A DNA stretch of 64,000 nt, from contig NZ_JBBPBZ010000002.1 of the NCBI RefSeq assembly GCF_038070105.1, forward strand, positions 674,501 through 738,500. Direction: 5' to 3'. The notes below the pieces were generated by a model. The model searched no databases. It was not told the origin of the DNA and saw only the letters and a program-made list of their open reading frames with translations. The position numbers and the translations under genes were made by a program. Position 1 is the first letter of the stretch. Every line of letters begins with the position of its first letter. This document shows positions 44,915-53,114 of this stretch, piece after piece. The stretch is from Methylocystis sp. IM3 (GTDB lineage Bacteria; Pseudomonadota; Alphaproteobacteria; Rhizobiales; Beijerinckiaceae).

Positions 44915-45352
44915 TCAGTCGGCGACGCCCGGAAAGGCGAAGACGGCCGTAATGCGCTTGCGCCAATGGGCGCCGATGGCGACTTCCGCCACGCAGGCGC
45001 CGCTATGGGCGTGAACCATATGCGTGGAGGAGGTCGCGATCCCGAGGTGCTTCGCCGGCAGATCGTCGCGAAAGCGAAAGACGAGAATGTCGCCGGCGCA
45101 AAACCCGCCAGGCGCAGCCGGCTCGAAATGCCGGCCGGCGGCGTCGAGCAAGGTCTCGCAGCCGAGCGCCTCGGCCCAATCCGGCGTATAGGGCGGCGCC
45201 TCTTCTGGCTCGTCGCCGATGACCGCGCGCCAGACCCCACGGACGAGGCCGAGGCAGTCGCAGCCGACATGCATGAGCGACGCTTGGTGCAGATAAGGTG
45301 TGCCGATCCATCGGCGCGCGGCGGCGACGATTGCCGTGCGTGTGACGCTCAT
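44915..45352 (-). CDS. NlpC/P60 family peptidase (g14)
   Basis: A 145-residue protein. Catalytic Cys in VGCDCLGLVRGVW (about 30-42), His in LPAKHLGIATSS, and a further polar residue near MVHAHSGACV. This is the tail-associated cell-wall peptidase of GTAs, encoded between DUF2163 and the TIM-barrel protein as in RcGTA. Confidence 0.9.
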   Translation of the reverse strand: MSVTRTAIVAAARRWIGTPYLHQASLMHVGCDCLGLVRGVWRAVIGDEPEEAPPYTPDWAEALGCETLLDAAGRHFEPAAPGGFCAGDILVFRFRDDLPAKHLGIATSSTHMVHAHSGACVAEVAIGAHWRKRITAVFAFPGVAD

Positions 45353-46236
45353 CGGTAGAAGCTCCCGCCATCCATCGCCTGCGATCGAGAATTGGGATAG
45401 GCGATCACCCGGTCATTGCCGGGCATATGCAGAAAGCCGCGGAAGTTGACGATGTTGCCGAACTTGTCCCGGCAGGCCGTTGCTGATTTGTCGCATCCCG
45501 CCGTCAGCGATACGGCGTCGCCGTTCGCGATGGCGGCGCCGGGCGGCGTCCACAGTGCGATGACGGCCCGCAGACCGCTTTCCTGTCGATGCGATTTGAT
45601 CGTCGCGCCGGCCCCTCGATTGGCGCCGCTCGTAAAATTCAGCCTGCCGCCGGCGAAGAAGCCCGAAACGAAGGCCCCGGAGAGATCGAGCGTCAGCACG
45701 CCGCCGGCGAATTGCGTCACGACCCCTGTCGTCATGAAGGCGCCCAGATCGATCTTGCAGCGCCGGTCCCCAAAATCGGCGTCGCACCCTCTCTGAAAGG
45801 TGCGGCCTTGCGTCTGGTCGAAGAAATGCGCGTTCGAGCGTAGTTCCGCGCTGAACGTGTGCTCGCCGCGGCGCACTTCGCCGATCGTGGCCACATCGAG
45901 CAAGGTGCGGTCGTTCGCATCCATCCAATCGACGAGCCAGGTCTCGATCGAGGCGTTGTCGTAGAGTCCATTGAGGAGGTCGCGTTCCGACAGGCTGTCA
46001 TCGGAGAGTGCGCCGGCGGTTTCCGAGGCGGAGACCGAAAGGCCCAGCCCGCTTTCGGTTTCAGAAGCCGAAAAGCCGGCGCTCGCGCGAAAGATAACGC
46101 CGTCGAACGAAAGGTCGCGGTCGTGATCGGTGAACCCCATGATGGCTCCGTCACGCCGCGACAGGCGCCAGCAATGGCAAAATGTCGTCGCGCGCGCATC
46201 GAGCTTCTGCTGAAGGGAGGCGTTGAGGTCGAGCAT
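45349..46236 (-). CDS. DUF2163 baseplate hub protein (g13)
   Basis: A 295-residue protein. ATG at 46236; the stop overlaps the NlpC/P60 start by 4 bp. Family motifs are CHCWRLSRRDGAIMGFTDHD, FDQTQGRTFQRGCDADFGDR, CKID and the C-terminal CRDKFGNIVNFRGFLHMPG, with conserved cysteines that in homologues bind an Fe-S cluster at the tail tip (family knowledge). RcGTA counterpart is g13. Confidence 0.92.
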   Translation of the reverse strand: MLDLNASLQQKLDARATTFCHCWRLSRRDGAIMGFTDHDRDLSFDGVIFRASAGFSASETESGLGLSVSASETAGALSDDSLSERDLLNGLYDNASIETWLVDWMDANDRTLLDVATIGEVRRGEHTFSAELRSNAHFFDQTQGRTFQRGCDADFGDRRCKIDLGAFMTTGVVTQFAGGVLTLDLSGAFVSGFFAGGRLNFTSGANRGAGATIKSHRQESGLRAVIALWTPPGAAIANGDAVSLTAGCDKSATACRDKFGNIVNFRGFLHMPGNDRVIAYPNSRSQAMDGGSFYR

Positions 46237-46249
46237 GTAGAGAGCCTCT

Positions 46250-46888
46250 TCAGGGGGCGATTTCAATGATCGGGATTTTGGGAATGGCGCCGGCCTCGAA
46301 GGCTTCGAGATCGATTTCGAGAAAATCCGTATCGAACCGCGCCGGCACGTCGAATAGAAAGCCCGCCGTGACAAGAGCGCCCGATGGCGGCGCCGCGCCG
46401 GCCGCAAAAGTGACGGCGCCGGTCGTTGCGTCCGCGGAGAACTGCGACGCATTTTTCTCAACGCCATCGACGGCGACGCGCACGCTGCCTGCGACCGGTT
46501 TGGCAATGCTCCGCGCATAGGGCGCGAAGGCCCCGCCATAGGTCTTCGTCAGCTGGAACGTTCGTTGCGCGCCGTCGCCGCGCCCGAGAGCCTGGTCCGT
46601 CGGCGCCGTCGCGGCGCCCGGCGCGCAGGAGGCGAAATCGGCGCGATCGCGCCAGCGGAAGCCATAGAGGCGCCCGCGCCGCTCTTCGAAAAAGCCGATC
46701 ACCTGCGAAAGCTGCGCAAGCGTCTTCACGCCATAACCAGCTTCGTACCGCCGGCGTGAATGCGCCCAGCGCGCATTGCGTGATTCCCGGTTCGAGCCGA
46801 GCGTCACGATCTCGGTGCGCCGTTCCGGTCCGCCGCGCCCATGCAGAGACACGTCGAGCGGAAAGCGAATTTCGTGGAAGTCGCTCAT
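46250..46888 (-). CDS. DUF2460 distal tail protein (g12)
   Basis: A 212-residue protein starting MSDFHEIRFPLDVS. Diagnostic GPERRTEIVTLGSNRESRNA, KTLAQLSQVIGFFEERRGRL and GFRWRDRADF are present, as in TIGR02217/DUF2460, the distal-tail ring of GTAs. It lies between the tape measure and DUF2163 genes. Confidence 0.92.
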   Translation of the reverse strand: MSDFHEIRFPLDVSLHGRGGPERRTEIVTLGSNRESRNARWAHSRRRYEAGYGVKTLAQLSQVIGFFEERRGRLYGFRWRDRADFASCAPGAATAPTDQALGRGDGAQRTFQLTKTYGGAFAPYARSIAKPVAGSVRVAVDGVEKNASQFSADATTGAVTFAAGAAPPSGALVTAGFLFDVPARFDTDFLEIDLEAFEAGAIPKIPIIEIAP

Positions 46889-46900
46889 TGGCGCGCCTTG

Positions 46901-47482
46901 TCAAAGCTGCCGCTGGCCGCGCGCCACCGCTCGCGCCAGCGCACCCGTGATTTGCGCCTCGGAGCGATGGAAGCTGTCGACGTCCTGCGCGGCGATGTTG
47001 ACCGTCACCGAGACGGGCCGCCCCTGTCCCCCCTGCGATACTACTCCCAGCCTGCCGTCCGGTCCGCGTGCGAGCGGCATGATCGCCTCCGCGCCCCGTT
47101 CCCCCATCAAACCGGTCGAGCCGCCATTGGCGAAATAGGCGGGGCTCGCGACGACGCCCCCTTCCGCGAAAGGCGTGATCTGCGGACTGCCACTGAATGC
47201 GTTGCCGAAGAGGCCCTTCAACGAATTTGCAAGGCCGCTCGAAAGCGACTTCGCGCCCTCCTGCAGGGCAAGCTTGGCGAGAGACTGTCCGATCGTCAAA
47301 AGCGTTTCATTGAGGCCCTTGCCGCTTGCCGCGGCCGCGCCGAAACCATTTGCGAGAATCTTGCTGGCTTTCTCCCCGGAGGCGCCGATCTGATCGAGGA
47401 GATTCTTCGCCGAGGTCAGATCCTGCGTCGCGAACGCCAGCGAGGATTGGCCGAGGTCGGGAAGGTTTGCGCTGTTGTTCAT
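46901..47482 (-). CDS. short tail tape measure protein (g11)
   Basis: A 193-residue protein with the tape-measure layout: an N-terminal helical region (LGQSSLAFATQDLTSAKNLL), a hydrophobic middle, and the conserved C-terminal FAEGGVVASPAYFANGGSTG with GERGAEAIMPLARGPDGRLG. The small size implies a short tail, as in RcGTA. Confidence 0.88.
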   Translation of the reverse strand: MNNSANLPDLGQSSLAFATQDLTSAKNLLDQIGASGEKASKILANGFGAAAASGKGLNETLLTIGQSLAKLALQEGAKSLSSGLANSLKGLFGNAFSGSPQITPFAEGGVVASPAYFANGGSTGLMGERGAEAIMPLARGPDGRLGVVSQGGQGRPVSVTVNIAAQDVDSFHRSEAQITGALARAVARGQRQL

Positions 47483-47483
47483 C

Positions 47484-47693
47484 TTATCTTCCTCCTTGGT
47501 CGGGAAAGTCTTTCATCAGGGCGTCGAGCGCGGCGCGAGTCATCGCAGCCGTTCCGCGCCCGTAAACGCCTTCCGCCGCGTGGAACACTTCCCGCGGCGT
47601 CATGGACCAGAATTCCTGCGGTCCAAGCCGCAGGACGCCGAGGCCAAAGGCCATCGCGCGCGAAAAGGGAAAGGGCGCGCGCGGGGAGGACAC
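47484..47693 (-). CDS. phage tail assembly chaperone-like protein (g10.1)
   Basis: A 69-residue ORF; GTG start at 47693 is chosen so that the family segment FPFSRAMAFGLGVLRLGPQE is intact. An ATG at 47654 would lose part of it. FWSMTPREV is the hallmark of the TIGR02216/DUF2376 chaperones encoded before GTA tape measures. One base separates it from the tape measure gene. Confidence 0.75.
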   Translation of the reverse strand: MSSPRAPFPFSRAMAFGLGVLRLGPQEFWSMTPREVFHAAEGVYGRGTAAMTRAALDALMKDFPDQGGR

Positions 47694-47719
47694 GCGCGCC
47701 GACTCGCTTCCTTTCGCGA

Positions 47720-48073
47720 TCAGGCGTCCTGCGGCGATCGAGGGTTTGCAGCGTGCGGCTCCGGCTCGTCGCCGAATGTCGCGGCCAGGAGGTCGGCCGC
47801 AATTTGCACATAGCCTGCAAATCCCCCCGATGCTTTCATCCGTGAAACCTCTTCGTCGCTGAGCGCATGGCCTGCTCCGCGCAGCCCGCAGCCAATGATG
47901 CGCAGAATGTCGCGCGCCGACAGCCGATTCGCCTCGAAGCGTTCGGCGAGCGCGATGAGATCGCTCGTCCCCATGCCGCTCTCGAGCTCCGCGAGCGCGC
48001 CGAGCGTCAGGCAGAGCGTGTAAGGCGCGCCGTCGAGCAGCGCCTCTGTTTCTCCGCGTTTCCGATTGGCCAT
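47720..48073 (-). CDS. GTA GP10-family tail protein (g10)
   Basis: A 117-residue protein: MANRKRGETEALLDGAPYTL, LGALAELESGMGTSDLIAL and RDILRIIGCGLRGAGHALSD are typical of PF11836 (GTA_GP10), a tail assembly chaperone component. It is between the major tail protein and g10.1. Confidence 0.9.
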   Translation of the reverse strand: MANRKRGETEALLDGAPYTLCLTLGALAELESGMGTSDLIALAERFEANRLSARDILRIIGCGLRGAGHALSDEEVSRMKASGGFAGYVQIAADLLAATFGDEPEPHAANPRSPQDA

Positions 48074-48086
48074 GAGGCAATTCCTT

Positions 48087-48497
48087 TCAAATTGCGGTGA
48101 ACGTCAGCGCGCCCGCTGAGTCGAGCGAAATATCGAAGGTGACTTCGGCTGAATGTTCTCCGCGATAATCGAGATTTGAAATCTGAAACGGCCCCGCAAG
48201 CATGCCGAGACCGGGAATGATGATCTGCCAGTCGCGCAGCAGCCCGTCGAAGAATGCTTCCCGTAAGAGCGCATCGGAGGCCTGATCCTTGAAAATGCCG
48301 GTTCCCGAAACGCTCGCGCGCCGTACGCCCGCGCCGCCGAGCAACTCTCGCCACCTTCCGGCGGACTCGGCGTCCGTCACGTCGATCGTATCCGCGTTCA
48401 GTGCAATGCGACGGGTGCGCAGGCCTGCGACCGTCACGAATGCGCCGAGGCCGTCGCCGATCTTGAGAAGCAGATCCTTGCCTTTCTGTGCGGCCAT
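48087..48497 (-). CDS. phage major tail protein, TP901-1 family (g9)
   Basis: A 136-residue protein (MAAQKGKDLLLKIGD..., ATIDVTDAESAGRWRELLGG-like core, HSAEVTFDISLDSAGALTFT at the end). It forms the tail tube. ATG at 48497. Gene order and length match RcGTA g9. Confidence 0.9.
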   Translation of the reverse strand: MAAQKGKDLLLKIGDGLGAFVTVAGLRTRRIALNADTIDVTDAESAGRWRELLGGAGVRRASVSGTGIFKDQASDALLREAFFDGLLRDWQIIIPGLGMLAGPFQISNLDYRGEHSAEVTFDISLDSAGALTFTAI

Positions 48498-48513
48498 GTG
48501 GTTTTCCAGTTCG

Positions 48514-48924
48514 TTAGAGATATTCCGTTGTCGCGCGAAACAGCATGACGACGCGCGCAAAGCGCCCACTTGCGTCGCGCTTCGTGCTCATGGAGACAAA
48601 GCCAAGATCGACGAGCGCATGATCCTCGAGCGCCAAGGGCGCGCCATCGAGATGATCGACGATCTGCTGGGCGACGCAGAGCGCGGGCCCAAGTCCGCGA
48701 TCGGTCGAAACAACGGCGAGCGCGAAAAACTGCTCGGCGCCGCGCGATGAAGCTGACGACCAGTCTCGCATCTCCGCGTCGGTGAAAAGCGCGTACGGCG
48801 TCTCCGCGCCGCGTGGCGCTTCCTCGTAGATGCGTGGGCCGCCGAGAGCGTCGACGAGTGCGACGTCTTCGAGCAATCGGGCGCGCGCCGCTCTGCGCAG
48901 GGCGATGATGGGGGAGGCAGTCAT
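48514..48924 (-). CDS. DUF3168 tail completion protein (g8)
   Basis: A 136-residue protein with the DUF3168 pattern: IYEEAPRGAETPYALF, SRGAEQFFALAVVSTDRGLG, RFARVVMLFRATTEYL. It acts as a tail terminator connecting head and tail. Confidence 0.9.
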   Translation of the reverse strand: MTASPIIALRRAARARLLEDVALVDALGGPRIYEEAPRGAETPYALFTDAEMRDWSSASSRGAEQFFALAVVSTDRGLGPALCVAQQIVDHLDGAPLALEDHALVDLGFVSMSTKRDASGRFARVVMLFRATTEYL

Positions 48925-48934
48925 GGCGTCGCTC

Positions 48935-49261
48935 TCAAGAAAATTCCTCGCACAGGCATTGCAGAAATCTGCGCCTTTCGCCTTTGTCTTCCAGGCTTCT
49001 GATCACGAGCTTGCGGCCGCGAAAATCAAATCGCATGTCGCTTTTCAGGTCTGCGCGCCATCGGACCGTCACGGCGTAGCGCCGAAGCTGTTCCGGCCGC
49101 TGTTCCACAAACTGTTCGCTCGCGCCGAGCGCGTCGATCTGCGCCCAGACCCTCGCCCGCGGCGCAAAGGTCCGCATAAATCCTCCGAGGTCGTCCGGGA
49201 CGTCGATCGGCGCTTCTATGGTCACGCGATGGCGCATGGCTGCGACGGTCGGAGGGCTCAT
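48935..49261 (-). CDS. head closure protein (g7)
   Basis: A 108-residue protein of the phage head-closure (SPP1 gp16-like) family: MRHRVTIEAPIDVPDDLGGF, WAQIDALGASEQFVEQRPEQ, FDFRGRKLVIRSLED. It seals the portal after packaging. Its start overlaps the g6 stop by 4 bp. Confidence 0.9.
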   Translation of the reverse strand: MSPPTVAAMRHRVTIEAPIDVPDDLGGFMRTFAPRARVWAQIDALGASEQFVEQRPEQLRRYAVTVRWRADLKSDMRFDFRGRKLVIRSLEDKGERRRFLQCLCEEFS

Positions 49262-49821
49262 GCGAGCCTCGTTCGCCGGAAGGGGGATGCGAGCTGAAGC
49301 ACGCTTTTCGGCAAGGCGTCATCGCCGTCGTCACCGCGATTTTCCCGCCAATGCGTCGCGAGAACCATGATCGCCCGCCGTAGAGGCTCGGGCGTTTCGT
49401 TTGGGCTTGCGCCATAGCCGACAGAAAAGTCGATCTCTATGCCGTCAGCGATTCGACAGGGTGGGGGAGGCGCCGATGTGAATACGAGACATCCGCCGTC
49501 GCTGGCCGGTGGAGCGAGGTAGGAGTCGGGCGACAGCGTCTGGGCGAATCCGCCAGGATCATAAACGCGTATGGCTGAGACCGCCTGGAACGGCGAGAAG
49601 GGAAGGCGCAGCAACGATCCGCGGGGCCATGTATCCAACATGACCCGCCAGCTCTGGGTCACGAAAAAGCGGCGGGTATAGGCTTCGAGCGTCATGCGCG
49701 CCGACACGACGAGCGCCTGAATGAGTTGATCCTCTTCGCTTCCATCCTCGCGCAGCCAGGCCTTCATTTCTGTCAGCGATACGGGTTCGGTCGCGGGCGC
49801 GCCGATCAGCACGGGTCTCAT
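49258..49821 (-). CDS. head-tail connector (g6)
   Basis: A 187-residue protein of the phiE125 gp8/connector family: EPVSLTEMKAWLREDGSEED, TRRFFVTQSWRVMLDTWPRG, IEIDFSVGYGASPNETPEPL, IMVLATHWRENR. It forms the adaptor ring below the portal. Confidence 0.9.
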   Translation of the reverse strand: MRPVLIGAPATEPVSLTEMKAWLREDGSEEDQLIQALVVSARMTLEAYTRRFFVTQSWRVMLDTWPRGSLLRLPFSPFQAVSAIRVYDPGGFAQTLSPDSYLAPPASDGGCLVFTSAPPPPCRIADGIEIDFSVGYGASPNETPEPLRRAIMVLATHWRENRGDDGDDALPKSVLQLASPFRRTRLA

Positions 49822-49848
49822 GCCGTCTCCTGTTCAGTGCAGGGGGAA

Positions 49849-49870
49849 GCCCGCGGCGTCCGCCGCGGGC
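49849..49870 (-). terminator. strong hairpin just behind the capsid gene
   Basis: A perfect 10-bp GC stem (GCCCGCGGCG / CGCCGCGGGC, 2 bp between the written arms, so the loop takes the innermost pairs) lies 12 bp after the capsid stop and before g6. The following T-run is short (TTCCCCC). It could be a partial terminator or an mRNA stabiliser raising capsid levels. Confidence 0.55.
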
Positions 49871-49881
49871 GTCGTGAAAGG

Positions 49882-51108
49882 TCAGGAAACGCCGAACTTC
49901 AGAAGCTTGATCGCCTCGAAGTTCTGCACGCCGCCGCCGACGCGCTTCGTGGTGTAAAAAAGCACATAGGGCTTGGCGGAGTAGGGGTCGCGCAGCACGC
50001 GAATGCCGATGCGGTCCACGATGAGATAGCCCCGCTCGAAATCGCCAAAGGCGATGGCCATGGCGTTGGCGGCGGGGTCAGGCATGTCTTCTACCTCGAC
50101 GACCGGGAAATTCATCAGGCTCGCGGTTGCATCGGCGGTCGCGGGCGGGGCCCATATGTATTCGCCGGTCGTCGTCTTGAATTGACGGACCAGAGATTGC
50201 GCGCGCCGTCCCATCAGGAATCTGGCGTTCTGCCGATAGCCGGCGCGCAACGCATAGGCCAGATTGAAGAGGGCGTCCGACGGATAAGTTGCGGGAAAGG
50301 CGCCCGCCACGCCGGTCGCCACATAGCCGATGTTGCCCCAGCTCCAGCTGGAGTCGGCGACATTCGTGTAGGAAAGAAACCCTCTCGGCTTGTTGACGCC
50401 GTCGCCAGAAACGAAGGCGGTCCCTTCCTGTTCGGCGAAGGCGACCTGCACTTCGTCGGCGATCCACTGTTCGATGTCGACAACGGCGTCGTCGAGCAGC
50501 GCCTGGGTCGCGGCCGGCATTGCGTAAAGCTCCATTGCCGGGAAGTTCATGTCAGCGAGTTGCTGATTGGCCGTCTGCGGGCGCGGATCGGCTTCGGCCA
50601 CCCAACCCGCCGCAGGCCCGGACGTGGAAAAGGCGCGACGCAGCGATTGCGTCGAAATCTCACGCGCGCTGGCGATCGCGCGGATTGGCGAGAACCTCGC
50701 GAGACGACGTATAATCTCCCGCTCGGCAGGTACGGGCACGAGATAGCCGCCATCCGCCCCCGAGGTCCGTGACATGGCCTTGGCTTCCAGCGCCTTCAGG
50801 CCGCCAGCTTCGCCCGAGCGCATGTAATGGTTGAAGGCGGATTTGTGCTCGCGCGCGCCATGATCGTCAGCGATGGGGCCGCCAAGGCGCGGACGCGACA
50901 AATCGAGCGCGAGGCGATCGAGCCGCGATTTGGTCTCGTCGAGCGCCTGATCGATGCGAGTGAGCTTTTCTTCGGTGACGACGTCCGCGCTCATGCGCGT
51001 TTCAATCTGAACCAGACGCTCATCATTGACTTCCTTGAAGGCCGAGAAGGCGCGGTTGAGATCGCCGACAATATCGTCGCTCGCGGATTTGATTTCGATA
51101 GATGTCAT
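49882..51108 (-). CDS. HK97-family major capsid protein (g5)
   Basis: A 408-residue protein. An N-terminal helical delta domain (about 1-110) includes LDRLALDLSRPRLGG, and the shell domain begins near MSRTSGADGGYLVPVPAERE; WVAEADPRPQTANQQLADM, LLDDAVVDIEQWIADEVQVA and GRRAQSLVRQFKTTTGEYIW are typical of the family. Forms the head. It is separated from the protease gene by 137 bp. Confidence 0.95.
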   Translation of the reverse strand: MTSIEIKSASDDIVGDLNRAFSAFKEVNDERLVQIETRMSADVVTEEKLTRIDQALDETKSRLDRLALDLSRPRLGGPIADDHGAREHKSAFNHYMRSGEAGGLKALEAKAMSRTSGADGGYLVPVPAEREIIRRLARFSPIRAIASAREISTQSLRRAFSTSGPAAGWVAEADPRPQTANQQLADMNFPAMELYAMPAATQALLDDAVVDIEQWIADEVQVAFAEQEGTAFVSGDGVNKPRGFLSYTNVADSSWSWGNIGYVATGVAGAFPATYPSDALFNLAYALRAGYRQNARFLMGRRAQSLVRQFKTTTGEYIWAPPATADATASLMNFPVVEVEDMPDPAANAMAIAFGDFERGYLIVDRIGIRVLRDPYSAKPYVLFYTTKRVGGGVQNFEAIKLLKFGVS

Positions 51109-51245
51109 TCATTGCCTCGAATTGAGGGCGCGCGAACGCATAAGCCGTCGGCGCCCGCCAACGACTCAACGTTCTTGCGCGAGGGAGGAATCCGTCTTTC
51201 GTTTTTGCTCTGCGTCCGACGGCGCGACGCGGAGCAAAGCAGAGT

Positions 51246-51824
51246 TCAGCGCCGAAGATCGAGGCGCCGCAGCCGATGTTCGAATCGCAGCGCGGCCTCC
51301 TGAGCCTTGAGCCGGACCAGGGCGGCGCGCTGCGCTGCGCCTGTCCGCTCGGGCGCGCGTTTGATCGAATTGATCCGAGCCAGCGTCTGCATGGGGAAGG
51401 TCACAACAGAGATCTCCAAAAGATCGATCTCGGCCAAGCGACGCAGCCCGCTCGACTTGTCGGTCGCTACGCGCACCGCGCGAAAGCCGATGGACAGCCC
51501 GTCGACTGCGCCGCTGCGAATGAGCGAGAGCGCCTCGCGCGCCCGCGACACCGAGAGATCGAGGCGGCCTGTGACTTTCAGGCCTTTCGAATCTTCGATG
51601 ATCGTTGACCACACGCCAATCGGCTCCGTGGCGTTGTGCTGCCAGAGCAACTTAACCCCTTCGGCGCCGCGCTTGGTGAGCGACCGTGAGAAGGCGCCCG
51701 GCATGACGATGTCGCCGCCCGAGTCGGCGACGCCGAAGAGCGAGGCGTAGCCCTCGATGCGGCCGGCGGTCGTCGCCTGCGCGAGCGCCAGGCTTGCGCG
51801 TTTCGTTTCGTGCGATTCCGTCAT
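51246..51824 (-). CDS. HK97-family prohead protease (g4)
   Basis: A 192-residue protein with the family start GYASLFGVADSGGDIVMPGA, the catalytic region LLWQHNATEPIGVW (His) and the Ser motif DGLSIGFRAV (about 100-109). It trims the capsid delta domain. The C-terminus is short. Its ATG overlaps the preceding 56-codon gene by ATGA. Confidence 0.92.
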   Translation of the reverse strand: MTESHETKRASLALAQATTAGRIEGYASLFGVADSGGDIVMPGAFSRSLTKRGAEGVKLLWQHNATEPIGVWSTIIEDSKGLKVTGRLDLSVSRAREALSLIRSGAVDGLSIGFRAVRVATDKSSGLRRLAEIDLLEISVVTFPMQTLARINSIKRAPERTGAAQRAALVRLKAQEAALRFEHRLRRLDLRR

Positions 51825-51991
51825 CCGCGCTCCGGTTCGGCGCCTGCAGGCGAGGGGCTTCGTGCATGCGCCTGCATTTGCGAGAGAAGATTCACGAAGG
51901 TTCGAAACACATCGCCAGGATCGTCATGCGGTCGCTGCGCTCGACGCCGCGTGCGCAGCGAGAAGGGCAGCCGTAATTTCAAGTGCGTCAT
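51821..51991 (-). CDS. 56-codon ORF between connector module and protease
   Basis: MTHLKLRLPF..., with a good ribosome site (GGAG 6 bp before ATG) and 4-bp overlaps at both ends (its ATG with the upstream ORF stop, its stop with the protease start). Basic, with helical FRTFVNLLSQMQAHAR. No family recognised. The coupling argues that it is translated; it sits where RcGTA has g3.5. Confidence 0.6.
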   Translation of the reverse strand: MTHLKLRLPFSLRTRRRAQRPHDDPGDVFRTFVNLLSQMQAHARSPSPAGAEPERG

Positions 51992-52353
51992 GGGTCGCTC
52001 CTGCAACGTCTGTTGAATCGGGCAAGCTCTCGTACGAAGGCGTCGAGGCGACGCGTCGCCTCGCTCACCTCGCGCATGGCCAGATGGGCTTGCGCCGTCG
52101 CGACGCTGGCCCAAAGAAAGAGCGCGAGATGCGCAAGATCGCCGCGCTCGAGAATGGCGTTGAGAATGTCGGACAGCGAAAGTTGCTCCTTCCTGATGAA
52201 GGGGAAGAGAGGTTTGGAGGGGGCAGTGGGGTCTGCGGCGCACGCGCTCCCGTCCGCGCGTCCGGCGGCAAGGGCGCCGAGCCGGTCGGCGTTATGATCG
52301 AAGCCTAAAGGGTCGAATCCCGGTTGCAGCCAGCCCTGAAAGCTCTTCTGCAC
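51988..52353 (-). CDS. chimeric ORF: portal remnant joined in frame to a helical connector module (g3.5-like)
   Basis: Residues about 1-36 are portal residues 330-363 with drift (MQKSFQGWLQPGF, FDHNADRLGALAAG). About 40-121 is an unrelated helical domain (LSLSDILNAILERGDLAHLA, LFLWASVATAQAHLAMREVS, ATRRLDAFVRELARFNRR). The helical part is probably the gene that originally followed the portal. I see no good internal ATG/GTG start; the only Shine-Dalgarno (AAGGAG) precedes a CTG at 52176. It overlaps the 56-codon gene by 4 bp. Confidence 0.5.
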   Translation of the reverse strand: MQKSFQGWLQPGFDPLGFDHNADRLGALAAGRADGSACAADPTAPSKPLFPFIRKEQLSLSDILNAILERGDLAHLALFLWASVATAQAHLAMREVSEATRRLDAFVRELARFNRRCRSDP

Positions 52354-52706
52354 GCGGGTGACGGGGGGAGAACCGCCTGATGGGCGTTGTCGGGTCCTGC
52401 GTAGACGAGCGCGCCGTATGGCCGCGCGGAATTATCGAGCAGCGCCTTGTTCCAGAAGCTCGCGGCATTGTGCGTGTCGAGTGCGACTTGCGCGGCGGGG
52501 AGCGGCGCGAAGCCGTAATAGTCGTCGAGCGGGTTGAACAGCTTGATATGCAAGATGGGCTCGACGACCTCGCCCTGCATCTCGTAGCGCGCGTCGGCGC
52601 CCTGTGCCCGGTAGACGAAGGCGGCCGGCCATCCGTTTCGACCGGGCTCGACGCTCATGCGACCGGGACGCAGCGCGTAAAGCTCGCGCAACTGCCCGTC
52701 GAGCAT
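52305..52706 (-). pseudogene. cassette 4: portal remnant without toxin
   Basis: Near-identical to portal residues 122-230 (MLDGQLRELYALRPGRMSVE ... VYAGPDNAH), then a deletion of residues 231 to about 320 and a one-base loss (TTCTCCCCCCGTCACCC versus TTCTCCCCCTCGTGACCC), after which the portal sequence continues in the frame of the chimeric ORF below. It has no portal N-terminus, toxin or immunity gene, so it is a relic at the far end of the array. Confidence 0.75.
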
Positions 52707-52736
52707 GACGGACCTGATATATCGTATCTGTCGCCC

Positions 52737-53114
52737 TCACGGTCCTCGCGCGGCAATCTCCTGATCGAGGATTTCTACGGCTTTTCTGAAAATGAAGAGA
52801 TAGGCCGTGTTTTGTTCGTTCGGCTCGGGGCGGTCGAAGAACGCCTTGTTGGGTTTAAGGCTTAGCCAAAGCGTTTCCAATTCGGCAGCTGGATTTTCGC
52901 TGTTTATAATTTTCGAGATATAGACGCGTAGTCCTTTTAGATGCTCCAAATCGAAGACTGAAAGAGCTTCGCGTATGGCGTCTTTGAGCCGTCGTTCGTC
53001 TCCTTCCATTGACTTTGGCTTTGACCGGTCGTTTGTCAGCGCAATATCAAGACCTATGCAGAACCCTTCGAAGTCGCTTGAGCATCGAGCCATGGTTGGG
53101 ACTCCATCAATCAA
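52737..53114 (-). CDS. immunity-like protein 3 (paired with RNase A-like cassette 3)
   Basis: A 125-residue acidic protein starting 7 bp before the cassette 3 toxin stop; an ATG at codon 8 (53093) is also possible. It shares with the other two paralogues the N-terminal (F/L)EGFCIGLDIAL pattern, a middle helix (LKGLRVYISKIINSENPAAE) and LETLWLSLKPNKAFFDRPEP. I infer that it neutralises the RNase A-like domain encoded immediately upstream. The base composition looks more AT-rich than the GTA genes. Confidence 0.65.
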   Translation of the reverse strand: MIDGVPTMARCSSDFEGFCIGLDIALTNDRSKPKSMEGDERRLKDAIREALSVFDLEHLKGLRVYISKIINSENPAAELETLWLSLKPNKAFFDRPEPNEQNTAYLFIFRKAVEILDQEIAARGP

